Of a stretch of 64,000 nt of DNA, positions 9,840 through 18,818 are shown piece by piece. The position numbers and the translations under genes are program-made. This stretch comes from Marinifaba aquimaris. Its GTDB lineage: Bacteria; Pseudomonadota; Gammaproteobacteria; Enterobacterales; Alteromonadaceae. Positions within the stretch are counted from its first letter, which is position 1, and every line of letters starts with the position of its first letter. Location: assembly GCF_013328345.1 (NCBI RefSeq), contig NZ_JABULX010000012.1, positions 1 through 64,000 on the forward strand. Direction: 5' to 3'. The notes below the pieces were generated by a model. It searched no databases. It was given only the letters and a program-made list of their open reading frames with translations, and was not told the origin of the DNA.

Positions 9840-9848
9840 TAAGTAAGC

Positions 9849-10328
9849 TTAGCCCTTTTTATGACTGGTTTTGGAGCGCTTTTTATCAAGGCCTGCAATA
9901 GCCTCACCAAATTCTTTAATATCTTCAAATGAACGGTAAACTGAAGCAAAACGCACATACGCCACTTGGTCTAACTCTTTGAGTCCATCCATCAATAAGT
10001 TTCCCACCATTTCACTAGGGAGTTCACGTTCACCCGTCGCACGAAGTTGAGACTTGACCCGATGAATTAACCTTTCAATTTGCTCAACGCTCACAGGGCG
10101 CTTTTCTAACGCGCGATTTAAACCCGAGCGCAATTTATCTTCGTTAAATGGTTCGCGCGTGCCGTCTGTTTTTACTACTTTTGGCATCACTAATTCAGCC
10201 ATTTCAAAGGTAGTAAAACGTTCATTACATTGAGCACATTCACGTCTTCGCCTAATTTGTGAACCCTCACCGACTAAACGACTGTCAATGACTTTTGTTT
10301 CCTGGTTGGTACAAAATGGACAATGCAT
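9849..10328 (-). CDS. nrdR: Transcriptional repressor NrdR
   Basis: 159 residues. An N-terminal zinc ribbon (CPFC at 3-6 and CAQC about 30 residues later) is followed by an RRRREC segment and an ATP-cone domain (about 49-139). NrdR senses (d)ATP and represses ribonucleotide reductase genes through NrdR boxes. It is first in the nrdR-ribD-ribE-ribB-ribH-nusB-thiL-pgpA run. Confidence 0.97.
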   Translation of the reverse strand: MHCPFCTNQETKVIDSRLVGEGSQIRRRRECAQCNERFTTFEMAELVMPKVVKTDGTREPFNEDKLRSGLNRALEKRPVSVEQIERLIHRVKSQLRATGERELPSEMVGNLLMDGLKELDQVAYVRFASVYRSFEDIKEFGEAIAGLDKKRSKTSHKKG

Positions 10329-10388
10329 GGGTAATTCTCAATCAAATAAACACTTTTTCTACACAGTTATCACGTGTGTATAGATGGC

Positions 10389-10416
10389 AAAAAAGGCCGC
10401 CAAGGCGACCTTTTTA
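10389..10416 (-). terminator. Rho-independent terminator after glyA
   Basis: On the minus strand GGTCGCC/GGCGGCC forms a tight GC stem with a two-base loop, A-rich before and T-rich after. It starts about 20 bases after the glyA stop codon. Confidence 0.9.
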
Positions 10417-10436
10417 ATTTCTAGCAATAGCAGAAA

Positions 10437-11693
10437 TTAAGCGTATACAGGTAAGCGCTTACAAATTTCTAATACTTTAGCTTTAACTTGGTTTTGAACG
10501 TCTGCGCTTTCGATGTTATCTAACACGTCACAGATCCAACCTGCTAATTCTTTTGCTTCTGCTTCTTTGAAACCACGACGCGTGATAGAAGGCGTACCAA
10601 TACGTAAGCCTGAAGTTACGAATGGAGAGCGTGGATCATTTGGTACAGAGTTTTTGTTAACAGTGATGTTAGCTAAACCTAAAGCAGCATCTGCATCCTT
10701 ACCTGTGATGTCTTTGTCGATTAAGTCAACTAAGAACAAGTGGTTGTCAGTACCGTTAGATACTACTTTGTAACCGCGCTCTTGTAATACTGCAACCATA
10801 GCTTTTGCGTTAGCAACAACTTGTTGTTGGTATACTTTGAACTCAGGCTCTAAAGCTTCTTTAAATGCAACCGCTTTACCTGCAATAACGTGACATAAAG
10901 GACCACCTTGGCCACCAGGGAAAACCGCAGAGTTTAATTTCTTCTGGATGGTTTCGTCTTCTTTAGCCGTTAAGATTAAGCCACCACGTGGACCAGCTAA
11001 TGTTTTGTGAGTAGTTGTTGTAACTACATCAGCAAATGGCATTGGTGAAGGGTAAACGCCAGCAGCGATTAGACCGGCAACGTGAGCCATATCAACGAAA
11101 AGGTATGCACCTACTTTATCAGCGATTTCACGGAAACGCGCCCAATCAACGATACCTGAGTATGCAGAGAAACCAGCAATGATCATTTTTGGCTTGTGCT
11201 CAAGTGCTAATGCTTCAACGTTATCGTAATCGATTTCGCCAGTTGCTTCATTTAAACCATACTGAACAGCGTTGTAGATTTTACCTGAAAAGCTTACGTG
11301 TGCACCGTGCGTTAAGTGACCACCGTGCGCTAAGCTCATGCCTAATACCGTTTCACCCGGTTGTAATAAAGCTTGGAACACAGCGCTGTTTGCTTGTGAA
11401 CCTGAGTGAGGCTGTACGTTTGCGTATACCGCACCGAATAACTCTTTAGCACGGTCAATTGCTAATTGCTCAACGATATCAACGTGCTCACAACCGCCGT
11501 AATAACGCTTGTTCGGGTAGCCTTCTGCATATTTATTTGTTAACTGTGAACCTTGGGCTTCTAAAACACGTGGGCTACAGTAGTTTTCAGAGGCGATTAA
11601 TTCAATGTGCTCTTCTTGACGAGTCGTTTCATCTTGAATCGCTTGGTAAAGTTGTGGATCAAAGTCCGCTATGTTCATGTCACGAGTTAACAT
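10437..11693 (-). CDS. glyA: Serine hydroxymethyltransferase
   Basis: 418 residues. A PLP enzyme that interconverts serine and glycine while loading tetrahydrofolate with a one-carbon unit. Seen: IASENYCS, the YYGGCEHVD segment, and [14 protein letters not shown] with the PLP lysine. The start ATG has an AGGAG site. The 5' leader holds a six-base GC inverted repeat (11736-11753). The gene has its own terminator. Confidence 0.98.
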   Translation of the reverse strand: MLTRDMNIADFDPQLYQAIQDETTRQEEHIELIASENYCSPRVLEAQGSQLTNKYAEGYPNKRYYGGCEHVDIVEQLAIDRAKELFGAVYANVQPHSGSQANSAVFQALLQPGETVLGMSLAHGGHLTHGAHVSFSGKIYNAVQYGLNEATGEIDYDNVEALALEHKPKMIIAGFSAYSGIVDWARFREIADKVGAYLFVDMAHVAGLIAAGVYPSPMPFADVVTTTTHKTLAGPRGGLILTAKEDETIQKKLNSAVFPGGQGGPLCHVIAGKAVAFKEALEPEFKVYQQQVVANAKAMVAVLQERGYKVVSNGTDNHLFLVDLIDKDITGKDADAALGLANITVNKNSVPNDPRSPFVTSGLRIGTPSITRRGFKEAEAKELAGWICDVLDNIESADVQNQVKAKVLEICKRLPVYA

Positions 11694-11735
11694 CTTATCT
11701 CCTGCAAATATGCATAAGTGAACGCAATGGGAAGG

Positions 11736-11753
11736 GCTCGCAATCTGGCGAGC
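11736..11753 (-). promoter_or_regulatory. GC inverted repeat in the glyA 5' region
   Basis: GCTCGC and GCGAGC flank a six-base spacer about 45 bases upstream of the glyA start. It may be a leader hairpin or a protein-binding palindrome. No PurR or MetR box was clear. Confidence 0.3.
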
Positions 11754-11956
11754 GATAATGGCACGTATTGTATAGTTTTTCTATCTTATTGCATAGTCTT
11801 GCATCATATAAAGTATTCAGCTTAACCTTGAAATCTATACAAGCTGCTTAAAAATCAAACGTTCATCAAAAATTAACCATTAAAGACTAGTCTAGAATTT
11901 GTATTTTACCGCTAACTTACTATTTTTATTAAATAAATAGAATTTTAAGCAGACCA

Positions 11957-13132
11957 ATGACAAGCACAAAATCAACGCAGACAGCCAAGCCCAAGAGAAC
12001 AAAGAGCAAAGGTCATATTGCTTTGCTGCTATGTGGAGGGGGCGCACGTGCTGCTTATCAAGTTGGTGTGCTCAAAGCCATTGCTCATGACCTACCAAGA
12101 AACACGCGCATTCCCTTCCCTATTTTAACGGGCACATCCGCAGGTGCGATCAATTCAACGGCATTGGCCGTTTATGCATCTTGTTTTCATCTTGGCGTTA
12201 AAAAATTAGAATGGGTTTGGAAAAACTTTTCTACATCTCGCGTTTATCGAAGCGATGCGCTGGGTGTATTTTGGCACCTTAGTAAAGGTATAGGCTCAGG
12301 TACTCAAGCCAGTTATGCTAATAAAAGAGCCAATTCTTGGTTTAACAATCAGCCTTTGAGAAAACTCCTCAACGAGTTATTAGATTTTAAACGCATCGAC
12401 CAAAATATTTTATCCGGTCATTTAAAAGCACTATCGGTCAACGCATCGAGTTACAGCACAGGTGATGCGGTGTGTTTTTTCCAAGCCAATCGTCATATTA
12501 AACCTTGGCGACGTTCGCACCGACGAGGAGAAAAAGCCTTAATTAATACTGAACATTTAATGGCATCGGCAGCTATTCCTTTAGTTTTTCCAAGTATTCA
12601 CATCCAACAAGATTATTACGGCGATGGCTCGGTACACCAGCTTGCGCCACTGAGCCCACCTATACATTTAGGTGCCAAAAAGATTTTTTTAATTGGCATG
12701 TCTGATATTTCGCAAGAAGATCGCAGTCAAATACCCCAACATCACCCCAGTCTTGGCACTATCACAGGTCATTTACTCGATACTATCTTTAACGAAGCAT
12801 TGAACTCTGATTTAGAGCGTTTAGAGCGTGTTAATCAAACGATGGCGCTGCTCGATAAAGATGAGCGCAAAAAAGTAAAGTTAAGAAAAGTTGAGACTTT
12901 TCAGATCAAACCCAGTCAGAGTTTTAATACTATTGCGGCTAAGCACTACGAAGATATGCCCAAAGCCATCAAGATGCTACTCAAGGTTTTTGGCATCAGC
13001 GCAGACTCTGAATCCAGTATCGTCAGTTATTTAATGTTTGAAAAAGCCTATTGTAGTGAGTTAATTGAGCTAGGCTTTAAAGATGCGATGGCTCAAATAG
13101 ACGATATAAAAGCGTTTTTAGAGCTAGATTAA
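11957..13132 (+). CDS. Patatin-like phospholipase family protein
   Basis: 391 residues. The patatin catalytic set is complete: oxyanion-hole glycines in CGGGARAAYQVG (about 26-37), the nucleophile GTSAG (Ser near 61) and the partner Asp in YGDGS (near 223). Such proteins are Ser-Asp dyad lipid acyl hydrolases. There is no signal peptide; a basic Lys/Arg tail of about 19 residues precedes the domain. It has no operon partner, although the diguanylate cyclase gene follows after 60 bases. The physiological substrate is not evident. Confidence 0.9.
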   Translation: MTSTKSTQTAKPKRTKSKGHIALLLCGGGARAAYQVGVLKAIAHDLPRNTRIPFPILTGTSAGAINSTALAVYASCFHLGVKKLEWVWKNFSTSRVYRSDALGVFWHLSKGIGSGTQASYANKRANSWFNNQPLRKLLNELLDFKRIDQNILSGHLKALSVNASSYSTGDAVCFFQANRHIKPWRRSHRRGEKALINTEHLMASAAIPLVFPSIHIQQDYYGDGSVHQLAPLSPPIHLGAKKIFLIGMSDISQEDRSQIPQHHPSLGTITGHLLDTIFNEALNSDLERLERVNQTMALLDKDERKKVKLRKVETFQIKPSQSFNTIAAKHYEDMPKAIKMLLKVFGISADSESSIVSYLMFEKAYCSELIELGFKDAMAQIDDIKAFLELD

Positions 13133-13192
13133 TGTCCCCTCAATATGTAAAGTAAAACATAACAGGGAGTTGTTTTGAAAGGTTAATATTTG

Positions 13193-14062
13193 ATGAAATA
13201 CAAGTATCAATTAGTCCTCATTGGTTGCAGTTTTGTTTTTTTCTTATTCACCGCCTCTATTACGCCGATACTTACGCCGGATGACTATTTCGAACTTACC
13301 TCTGAAGTTGTCATGCTTTTAGCGTGTATTGCGGTGATGTTCTATATCGAAAACCTCAATTTCCCTAAGGTCTATTGGATTTTATTTTTTGGTGCCAGTT
13401 TAAGTTACCTCGGCTTCTTTTTTGATTTTGCCGAAGAGTTTATCGGTGAAGGCGTCTACTTTAGAAGTGATGTGGAAGATACCCTGCAAACAACGGGCTT
13501 CGTATTACTTTGCATTGGTATCCAAACTTGGATTGGCGTACACCGCCAAGTGCTCAGAGAACTAAAAAAACTAGCGAAGACCGACCAACTAACCGGCTTA
13601 CTCAATCGCCATGCTTTTTATCACTTAATAGACAATGAACCTGATGTCCCCGAAAAGCCAACTTACCTGCTGATGGATATTGACCATTTTAAACGCTTCA
13701 ATGACGATCACGGTCATGATTTAGGGGACAAAATGCTCGCAAAAGTGGCACAGTGCTTATCAAAGCAACTTTCATCCGACAATGCTTTGGTTAGATGGGG
13801 CGGCGAAGAGTTTTTGGTTTACATCAAAGATTTTGATTTAACGTCTGCAACTCAGCTAGCTGAAAAGCTGCGCGAGAGCATCGAAAAATTGCAGGTCAAC
13901 TTTAAAGGTCAATCTTTTAAATGCACCATGAGCGTTGGCGTTCACATGGGTAATGACAAAGTTAGTTTAGAAGAAAATATTAGCTGTGCAGACCAAGCGC
14001 TCTATCAAGCAAAAGCAAATGGCAGAAACCGCGTTGAACTATACAACGCGATGATGGCTTAA
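13193..14062 (+). CDS. Membrane-anchored diguanylate cyclase (GGDEF)
   Basis: 289 residues from ATG 13193; a TTG directly before it is an alternative start. About four hydrophobic helices lie in residues 5-115, followed by a GGDEF domain from DQLTGLLNRHAF onwards. The active-site motif is GGEEF (about 203-207), compatible with cyclic-di-GMP synthesis, with DIDHFKRFND upstream. The residues where an RxxD inhibitory site would lie read SSDN, so product inhibition by the usual I-site seems absent. No sensory domain beyond the membrane part. Confidence 0.9.
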   Translation: MKYKYQLVLIGCSFVFFLFTASITPILTPDDYFELTSEVVMLLACIAVMFYIENLNFPKVYWILFFGASLSYLGFFFDFAEEFIGEGVYFRSDVEDTLQTTGFVLLCIGIQTWIGVHRQVLRELKKLAKTDQLTGLLNRHAFYHLIDNEPDVPEKPTYLLMDIDHFKRFNDDHGHDLGDKMLAKVAQCLSKQLSSDNALVRWGGEEFLVYIKDFDLTSATQLAEKLRESIEKLQVNFKGQSFKCTMSVGVHMGNDKVSLEENISCADQALYQAKANGRNRVELYNAMMA

Positions 14063-14067
14063 TAAGG

Positions 14068-14622
14068 TTATTGCTCAACGGGCTTTTTCGCTAACTTTCG
14101 CTGCAAGGTTCTGCGATGCATATTAAGCTGCCTCGCCGTCGCTGAAATATTGCCATCGTTTTGGGCTAGCACGCGCTGTATATGCTCCCAAGTTAAACGC
14201 TCTGCTGAGAGCACTTGCATATTGGTCGTTGCATGCTCACCTTCGCTATGTTCAATATCCTCTACTTTTTTACCCAACATTGCGGCATGGAGCTGTTTAT
14301 AATCAATTGGTTTTGGTAAATAGTCATCGGCACCAGATTTTATCGCATGAACAGTAGAAGCAATGCTCGCATAGCCTGTCACAACAAGTATGCGTGCTTG
14401 TTTTTGTGCCTGCCTTAATTTTTCAATATAAGGTAAGCTCGACTCAATACCTAAGTTCATATCTAATAAACAAACATCAAAGCTATCTTGGCGAGCTTGT
14501 TCGAGAAGCTGCTCACCCGTCTCTACGTGAATGACTTGATGTTCGTCCCTGATAAGCTGCCTAGACAGTACCTTTGCATAGGCGATATCATCTTCTAATA
14601 ATAAAATATTCATCTTTGTCAT
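14068..14622 (-). CDS. RegA/PrrA/ActR-type response regulator
   Basis: 184 residues. The receiver domain has the phosphoacceptor in CLLDMN (Asp near 54), with LLLEDD at the N-terminus and a conserved Lys in DYLPKPIDY. The C-terminus is a Fis-type helix-turn-helix (NISATARQLNMHRRTLQRKL), the layout of the RegA/PrrA redox-response regulators rather than OmpR or NarL types. It begins 3 bases after the histidine kinase gene, its evident partner. Confidence 0.9.
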   Translation of the reverse strand: MTKMNILLLEDDIAYAKVLSRQLIRDEHQVIHVETGEQLLEQARQDSFDVCLLDMNLGIESSLPYIEKLRQAQKQARILVVTGYASIASTVHAIKSGADDYLPKPIDYKQLHAAMLGKKVEDIEHSEGEHATTNMQVLSAERLTWEHIQRVLAQNDGNISATARQLNMHRRTLQRKLAKKPVEQ

Positions 14623-14625
14623 TGT

Positions 14626-15984
14626 CTAAATTACCTTAGGTAAACGCAATTGAGTCAGCGCACCCTGCTCAGTATTTTGAATGCACAACTTTCCACCTAA
14701 GCGTTCAACCGTTGCATTGGCCAGCACGAGACCAAGTCCCATACCCTGTGCATCCTCACCTAACGCCTTTTTACCCAAGCTATGTAAAATATTACTATTG
14801 ATACCTTGGCCGAAATCAAAAACATTAATTTCAATATAGTCTTGTTGGTGATAACGAGCGAGATTCACCAACACCTTTACCTTATCACACCCCTCAGCTA
14901 GGCTCGCTCTGGCGGCATTCTCAAGTATATTGATTATCGATAATTCAAGGTTTAAGTTAATTTCAATTTGGACTTGTGTGACCTTAGGGTCAATATTTAA
15001 ATCTTGTATAATATCGTTGTGAGTAACCCACCAAGTGCGATAAACCTGCTCGATAAAGTCGGCAGCATTGACATTTTTTTGAGCTTCAGGTTGGTTAGAG
15101 CGCGCTTGATTGGAGATCTGTTGGACACTGTTTTGGCAGCGTTTAATTTGCTCTTCTAATTCTTCGGTTAAATCTTCAAATTCAAAACGATCAGCTTGAG
15201 TTAAATCAGCCTCTTCAATACTCTGTTTAAATTCATCGATCAATAAATTAGCCGCGGAAATTGGCGTTGCTAGAGCATGCGCTGCATTAGCAGCAGTGGT
15301 CGCAACGGCGAGAATTTGCTCATCTCGCAGTTGTTTTTCTTTTAACTCACTTATTTGCTGTTCTTTGTTCAGTAACCATTGTCTTTGCAGCGTTAAAAAC
15401 CAATTCATTAACATGGAAGAAAAAACAAACGTCAGCCACATTCCTAACACATGTTCATTAAAAAAGGCCTGATTATCTGATGCAGGTTTGTCATCAACCA
15501 TATGATGCATATGATGATGCACAGTGTTGTGATTAGTATGGTGGTTTGCGTGTTCGTTACTTTGGCCATCAAATAAACTAAATAAAAAGCTATATACACA
15601 GATAGCAATTAGCCAAATCAACCAAGCCACTTTTTTGTGTTGGCAAACGGCTGCAACCACTATGGGTATATATAAAATCGAGACTGCGGCATTACTTGCC
15701 CCACCGTATTGGTTTAACAACAAAGCATAAAATAACGTTTCACAGACCAGTGCAGGTAGCCTTGCCGTTTCTTCATTTAGTTTAAATAAAACCTGAAGTT
15801 TATTTTGCTGTAATAAAGCCAGTAGTAGCGCATATCCAGCTGATAGGGATAAAAAACCAAACGTTAACTGAGCGCCAGATAAGACAAGTGTTAGAAAGAT
15901 AGCCAGTAACACTAACCAAGGTAGGCTGTTAAATACTTTATTTTGCGATACGTAGGATAAAAAACTCATAACAAAAAGAACCAT
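14626..15984 (-). CDS. RegB/PrrB-type sensor histidine kinase with His-rich loop
   Basis: I take the start at ATG 15984 (about 452 residues) because a longer reading, starting at 16137, overlaps the upstream gene by about 145 bases; the choice is uncertain. Six hydrophobic helices come first, then the H-box AAHALATPISAANLL (RegB-like), and an HATPase domain with NILENAARAS, DFGQGI and MGLGLVLA. Between the last two helices is a stretch of about 20 residues that is mostly His, Asn and Met (nt about 15490-15560), which looks able to bind a transition metal. It is probably co-transcribed with the response regulator downstream and the unknown gene upstream. Confidence 0.85.
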   Translation of the reverse strand: MVLFVMSFLSYVSQNKVFNSLPWLVLLAIFLTLVLSGAQLTFGFLSLSAGYALLLALLQQNKLQVLFKLNEETARLPALVCETLFYALLLNQYGGASNAAVSILYIPIVVAAVCQHKKVAWLIWLIAICVYSFLFSLFDGQSNEHANHHTNHNTVHHHMHHMVDDKPASDNQAFFNEHVLGMWLTFVFSSMLMNWFLTLQRQWLLNKEQQISELKEKQLRDEQILAVATTAANAAHALATPISAANLLIDEFKQSIEEADLTQADRFEFEDLTEELEEQIKRCQNSVQQISNQARSNQPEAQKNVNAADFIEQVYRTWWVTHNDIIQDLNIDPKVTQVQIEINLNLELSIINILENAARASLAEGCDKVKVLVNLARYHQQDYIEINVFDFGQGINSNILHSLGKKALGEDAQGMGLGLVLANATVERLGGKLCIQNTEQGALTQLRLPKVI

Positions 15985-15991
15985 CAAGTGG

Positions 15992-16639
15992 TTAAAACAG
16001 CTTACCTTCTCGTTGCCATTGCTCTTCAAGCTCTGCGAGTTTGGGCTGAAGCTTAGGGTGGTATTTGCCATAAAAATTCGTCTTAGGGTATAACTCAGTT
16101 TCCCCGGCATAAAAGCGTTTAGCAAAGTCAAAATCACCTTGGCTTGCTGCTAATAAGACTAATACGGCACCTTGTTGGTAACAAATTTCTTTTTGTTTGG
16201 CTAAGGCAAGTACCGTCGCGTCATCTTTAGCGCCCGGCCAAGCTTGCTGTAAATAAGCCTCGCCTTGAATAATCCAGCGGCGAATCTCCTCTTTTGCTAA
16301 TTCTTTGTCATCAAACGTGCCCGGGGTAGGATGCCGGAACCATCTATCTTTTAATAAACTTTTATTGCGTATATTTAATTTTTGCTCAAAAAATGTAAAT
16401 TGGTTTTTGTGCTTACATTCAAAGACTTTATCCATGTATTTAGTAAATTTAGGCAAATACACACCGGTATCATAATCAAAGCTGGTAAAGCCAGGCCTGC
16501 AGTGAAAATTAGTATAAATGACCCAATGCAAACCCTTATTGGCTCGATTTACAAATTGCTGATTGATAAATTGCCAATTATCAAATTCACTGGCCACTTC
16601 TTTACACAATGCCAATAGGGCCTTTCTGTTTGCGCTCAT
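15992..16639 (-). CDS. Conserved hypothetical protein upstream of the RegB-like kinase
   Basis: 215 residues from ATG 16639 (MSANRKALL). A longer reading to 16717 would run into the terminator of the preceding gene, so the shorter start is preferred. I do not recognise the family. The protein is soluble, rich in Lys, Trp and aromatic residues, with a Tyr/Phe-rich middle part (VIYTNFHCRPGF, YDTGVYLPKF) and helical Gln/Glu-rich C-terminal half. It ends 8 bases before the kinase start, so translation is probably coupled, and it may act with that two-component system. Confidence 0.6.
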   Translation of the reverse strand: MSANRKALLALCKEVASEFDNWQFINQQFVNRANKGLHWVIYTNFHCRPGFTSFDYDTGVYLPKFTKYMDKVFECKHKNQFTFFEQKLNIRNKSLLKDRWFRHPTPGTFDDKELAKEEIRRWIIQGEAYLQQAWPGAKDDATVLALAKQKEICYQQGAVLVLLAASQGDFDFAKRFYAGETELYPKTNFYGKYHPKLQPKLAELEEQWQREGKLF

Positions 16640-16704
16640 GGTTTTACTTATCGATAAATAATAGATAAAAGATTCTATCGTTTTTTTATAGGCTATCAAG
16701 CCAA

Positions 16705-16738
16705 TAAAAAAGGACAACTTAACGGTTGTCCTTTTTTT
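16705..16738 (-). terminator. Rho-independent terminator after the Met-rich outer-membrane protein gene
   Basis: Stem AGGACAAC/GTTGTCCT with a six-base loop, A-run before and T-run after on the minus strand, 20 bases past the stop codon at 16758. Confidence 0.9.
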
Positions 16739-16757
16739 AAACGTCCATCAAAGCGGC

Positions 16758-17939
16758 TTAGAACGCCATTTGCCAGCCAAGTGTTGCCGTCCAATCTGTT
16801 TTCATTTGAATGCCGTCATAGTCTTGTGAAATAGGTGTAGATATTTCAAAAGCAATTCGCTGACCGGATAAAGCACCATCAGTAAATAAATAGTTAGCAC
16901 CAATGGCAGCATCCACTAATGTGCCACCGCGCTGCTTTGGATCAGCAGTAGGCATCATCATAGGATTTAAGCGATCATCCATACCTGAGTAGTTATCTTT
17001 ATCTGTAACCGATAAACGCAACGATGTGCTTAAACTTTGAGCCCAACTGTAGCTAACCCAGTTGTGAACCAGGAATTTATCGCCTGGTTTGTAATCTTCA
17101 TCATTTTCATCAAGTGCCGTTTCATAGTTAGCTTGAAAACCGTATTGCCAATCTTGATGTTGGTATACATAGGTGAATGCACCAAATAGATTGTAAGTAC
17201 CTGTGCCAAGTTGCATTGGATAACCAGATACCACTTTTTTACCCATGGCATTGGTGTGCATCACATCAATATCACCCGTTGGTAAATTTAAACCCACATT
17301 AAAGTGCGTTCTATAATTTTCACCTTCAATACCGCGAATTAACGCACCTAAGCGGCTATCACCAAAACCACTGCTCGACATGCTCGTTTGCATATCCATT
17401 GTCATGGTGTGCATTGCATTATCCATGTCCGCATGCATGTCATCCATGCCAGTGTGCATATCTGAATCCATGCCGTTGTGCATATCATTCATGCCGGCAT
17501 CCATATCCATGTCGGTCATATCTGAATGCATATCGCCCATGCCATCGCTGTGATCCATCGACATTTGCATACGCATAACCGAGTCCATTTCATTATCTAA
17601 ATAATTGGTCATGAACATTAATGTGATGTCATCAGTTGGCGCATACATCATGCCAAACATATGCATCTTCATGGTCATTTCTTTTGGCACCATCATGTAA
17701 TCATTTAACGCTTCATCGATGCTGATATCGTCATCACCTTTCATCAAATCAGCCATATCCATATGCATATAACGATATGACACCATCCACTCCCCTTCTT
17801 TGTGAAGGTGATCGCCCATTACAGCAATAGGCGCATGCCCATCGGCACGAGCCGTTGTATGCGCATGGGTGTTAGTAGAAAAACAAGCTGTGGCCACAGC
17901 TGCGGCTAAAATTGATGATTGGAAAGCTTTGATATTCAT
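16758..17939 (-). CDS. Outer-membrane beta-barrel protein with a Met/His/Asp-rich insert
   Basis: 393 residues. A signal peptide (about 1-26) precedes a short His-containing mature N-terminus. The C-terminus ends in a beta-barrel strand with terminal Phe (GWQMAF). The overall pattern resembles the MetA-pathway-of-phenol-degradation type of putative outer-membrane transporters. Residues about 125-185 are an unusual run of short repeats built from Met, Asp and His (DMH, DMD, GMD units), and Met is frequent elsewhere (MHMDMADLM, MTMKMHMFGMM). Such composition suggests copper or another soft metal, but that is inference. It has its own terminator. Confidence 0.75.
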   Translation of the reverse strand: MNIKAFQSSILAAAVATACFSTNTHAHTTARADGHAPIAVMGDHLHKEGEWMVSYRYMHMDMADLMKGDDDISIDEALNDYMMVPKEMTMKMHMFGMMYAPTDDITLMFMTNYLDNEMDSVMRMQMSMDHSDGMGDMHSDMTDMDMDAGMNDMHNGMDSDMHTGMDDMHADMDNAMHTMTMDMQTSMSSSGFGDSRLGALIRGIEGENYRTHFNVGLNLPTGDIDVMHTNAMGKKVVSGYPMQLGTGTYNLFGAFTYVYQHQDWQYGFQANYETALDENDEDYKPGDKFLVHNWVSYSWAQSLSTSLRLSVTDKDNYSGMDDRLNPMMMPTADPKQRGGTLVDAAIGANYLFTDGALSGQRIAFEISTPISQDYDGIQMKTDWTATLGWQMAF

Positions 17940-17993
17940 AATGAAACTGCACTTGTTATAATTTTGTTACATTTATAGTATCAAATCACAAAC

Positions 17994-18023
17994 AAAAAAG
18001 GGTGCGACATATTGTCGCACCCC
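17994..18023 (-). terminator. Rho-independent terminator after the DoxX gene
   Basis: Perfect stem GGGTGCGACA/TGTCGCACCC with a three-base loop and a T6 tail on the minus strand, 67 bases beyond the DoxX stop codon. Confidence 0.9.
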
Positions 18024-18089
18024 AGTATTAGTTGAGTTAGCTTATATGAGTTAGCTATTTGCGTTAACTAATTGGATATCAATCAATAG

Positions 18090-18695
18090 TTAGTCTGTTT
18101 GTTTTTTAATTAGCGCTTTTGATAAATAGTAATCAACACTGACATAGCGACCACCGCCATAGAAAAAGAGCACCATCAACATAAATAAGTACGTGATGGC
18201 AAATTCAATACCGTTATTGAGAATGACAAAACTACCGGAACTCGTTAGCCAATCGTAATTACCGTATTCTTGCAAAATACTTTTTGCCATCGCCAATTTT
18301 TCTTGTGCCGCAATGACATTGTCATTTGCCAGCCAGCTACCACCATCTGCAATGGCTAACCAACCATTTTCAATATGCACACTAAATGCAGCGACAAACA
18401 TGGTCACCATTAACGGGATACTGACCCACCTAGTTGCTAAGCCAATAATAAGTAGTATTCCCCCACCTAGTTCGGCCGCAATGGCTAAAAAGGCCATTAC
18501 CCCTGGTAGTGGCATGCCCAAATAGTCACCAAACCACTGTACCGTACTATCAAAAGCTGAGAGTTTGTTGTAACCGGCCTGGATCATAATGGGCGCTAAG
18601 TACAGCCTTAAAAGTAACAGTGGTAAGCCGTCTAAGCACTTGGATTTATCTAATAATTGATGCAGTGGCAGGTAGAATCTCTCGATTGCGTTCAT
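18090..18695 (-). CDS. DoxX family membrane protein
   Basis: 201 residues with the four-helix DoxX layout: LLLRLYLAPIMIQAGYNKL near residue 30, AELGGGILLIIGLATRW near 75, a third helix (VTMFVAAFSVHI) and a C-terminal helix (FAITYLFMLMVLFF). DoxX proteins are small inner-membrane redox-associated proteins of varied role. It lies upstream of the Met-rich outer-membrane protein on the same strand, but a strong terminator separates the two. Confidence 0.85.
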   Translation of the reverse strand: MNAIERFYLPLHQLLDKSKCLDGLPLLLLRLYLAPIMIQAGYNKLSAFDSTVQWFGDYLGMPLPGVMAFLAIAAELGGGILLIIGLATRWVSIPLMVTMFVAAFSVHIENGWLAIADGGSWLANDNVIAAQEKLAMAKSILQEYGNYDWLTSSGSFVILNNGIEFAITYLFMLMVLFFYGGGRYVSVDYYLSKALIKKQTD

Positions 18696-18760
18696 TGTTG
18701 TTCCTATGTATTTTCCGTTATTAGATAAGACCGTGAAATTGGCTGTTTTATTTCAGGCAA

Positions 18761-18794
18761 AAAAATACCGCTTATTAAAATAAACGGTATTTTT
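18761..18794 (-). terminator. Rho-independent terminator after the sugar transporter gene
   Basis: AAATACCG and CGGTATTT pair around an AT-rich loop; the minus strand ends in a T-run. It lies 25 bases past the transporter stop codon. Confidence 0.75.
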
Positions 18795-18818
18795 ATCATC
18801 TAACTTATCTCAAGCGTA

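Noticed and set aside
9840-10390. FMN riboswitch upstream of the riboflavin genes
   Set aside because: No RFN-element conserved segments were seen before nrdR, ribD or ribB.
11694-11956. Glycine riboswitch before glyA
   Set aside because: No paired aptamer-like conserved segments were found, only a short GC hairpin.
15985-16137. N-terminal extension of the RegB-like kinase
   Set aside because: It would overlap the upstream gene by about 145 bases and codes for a sequence unlike the family start.
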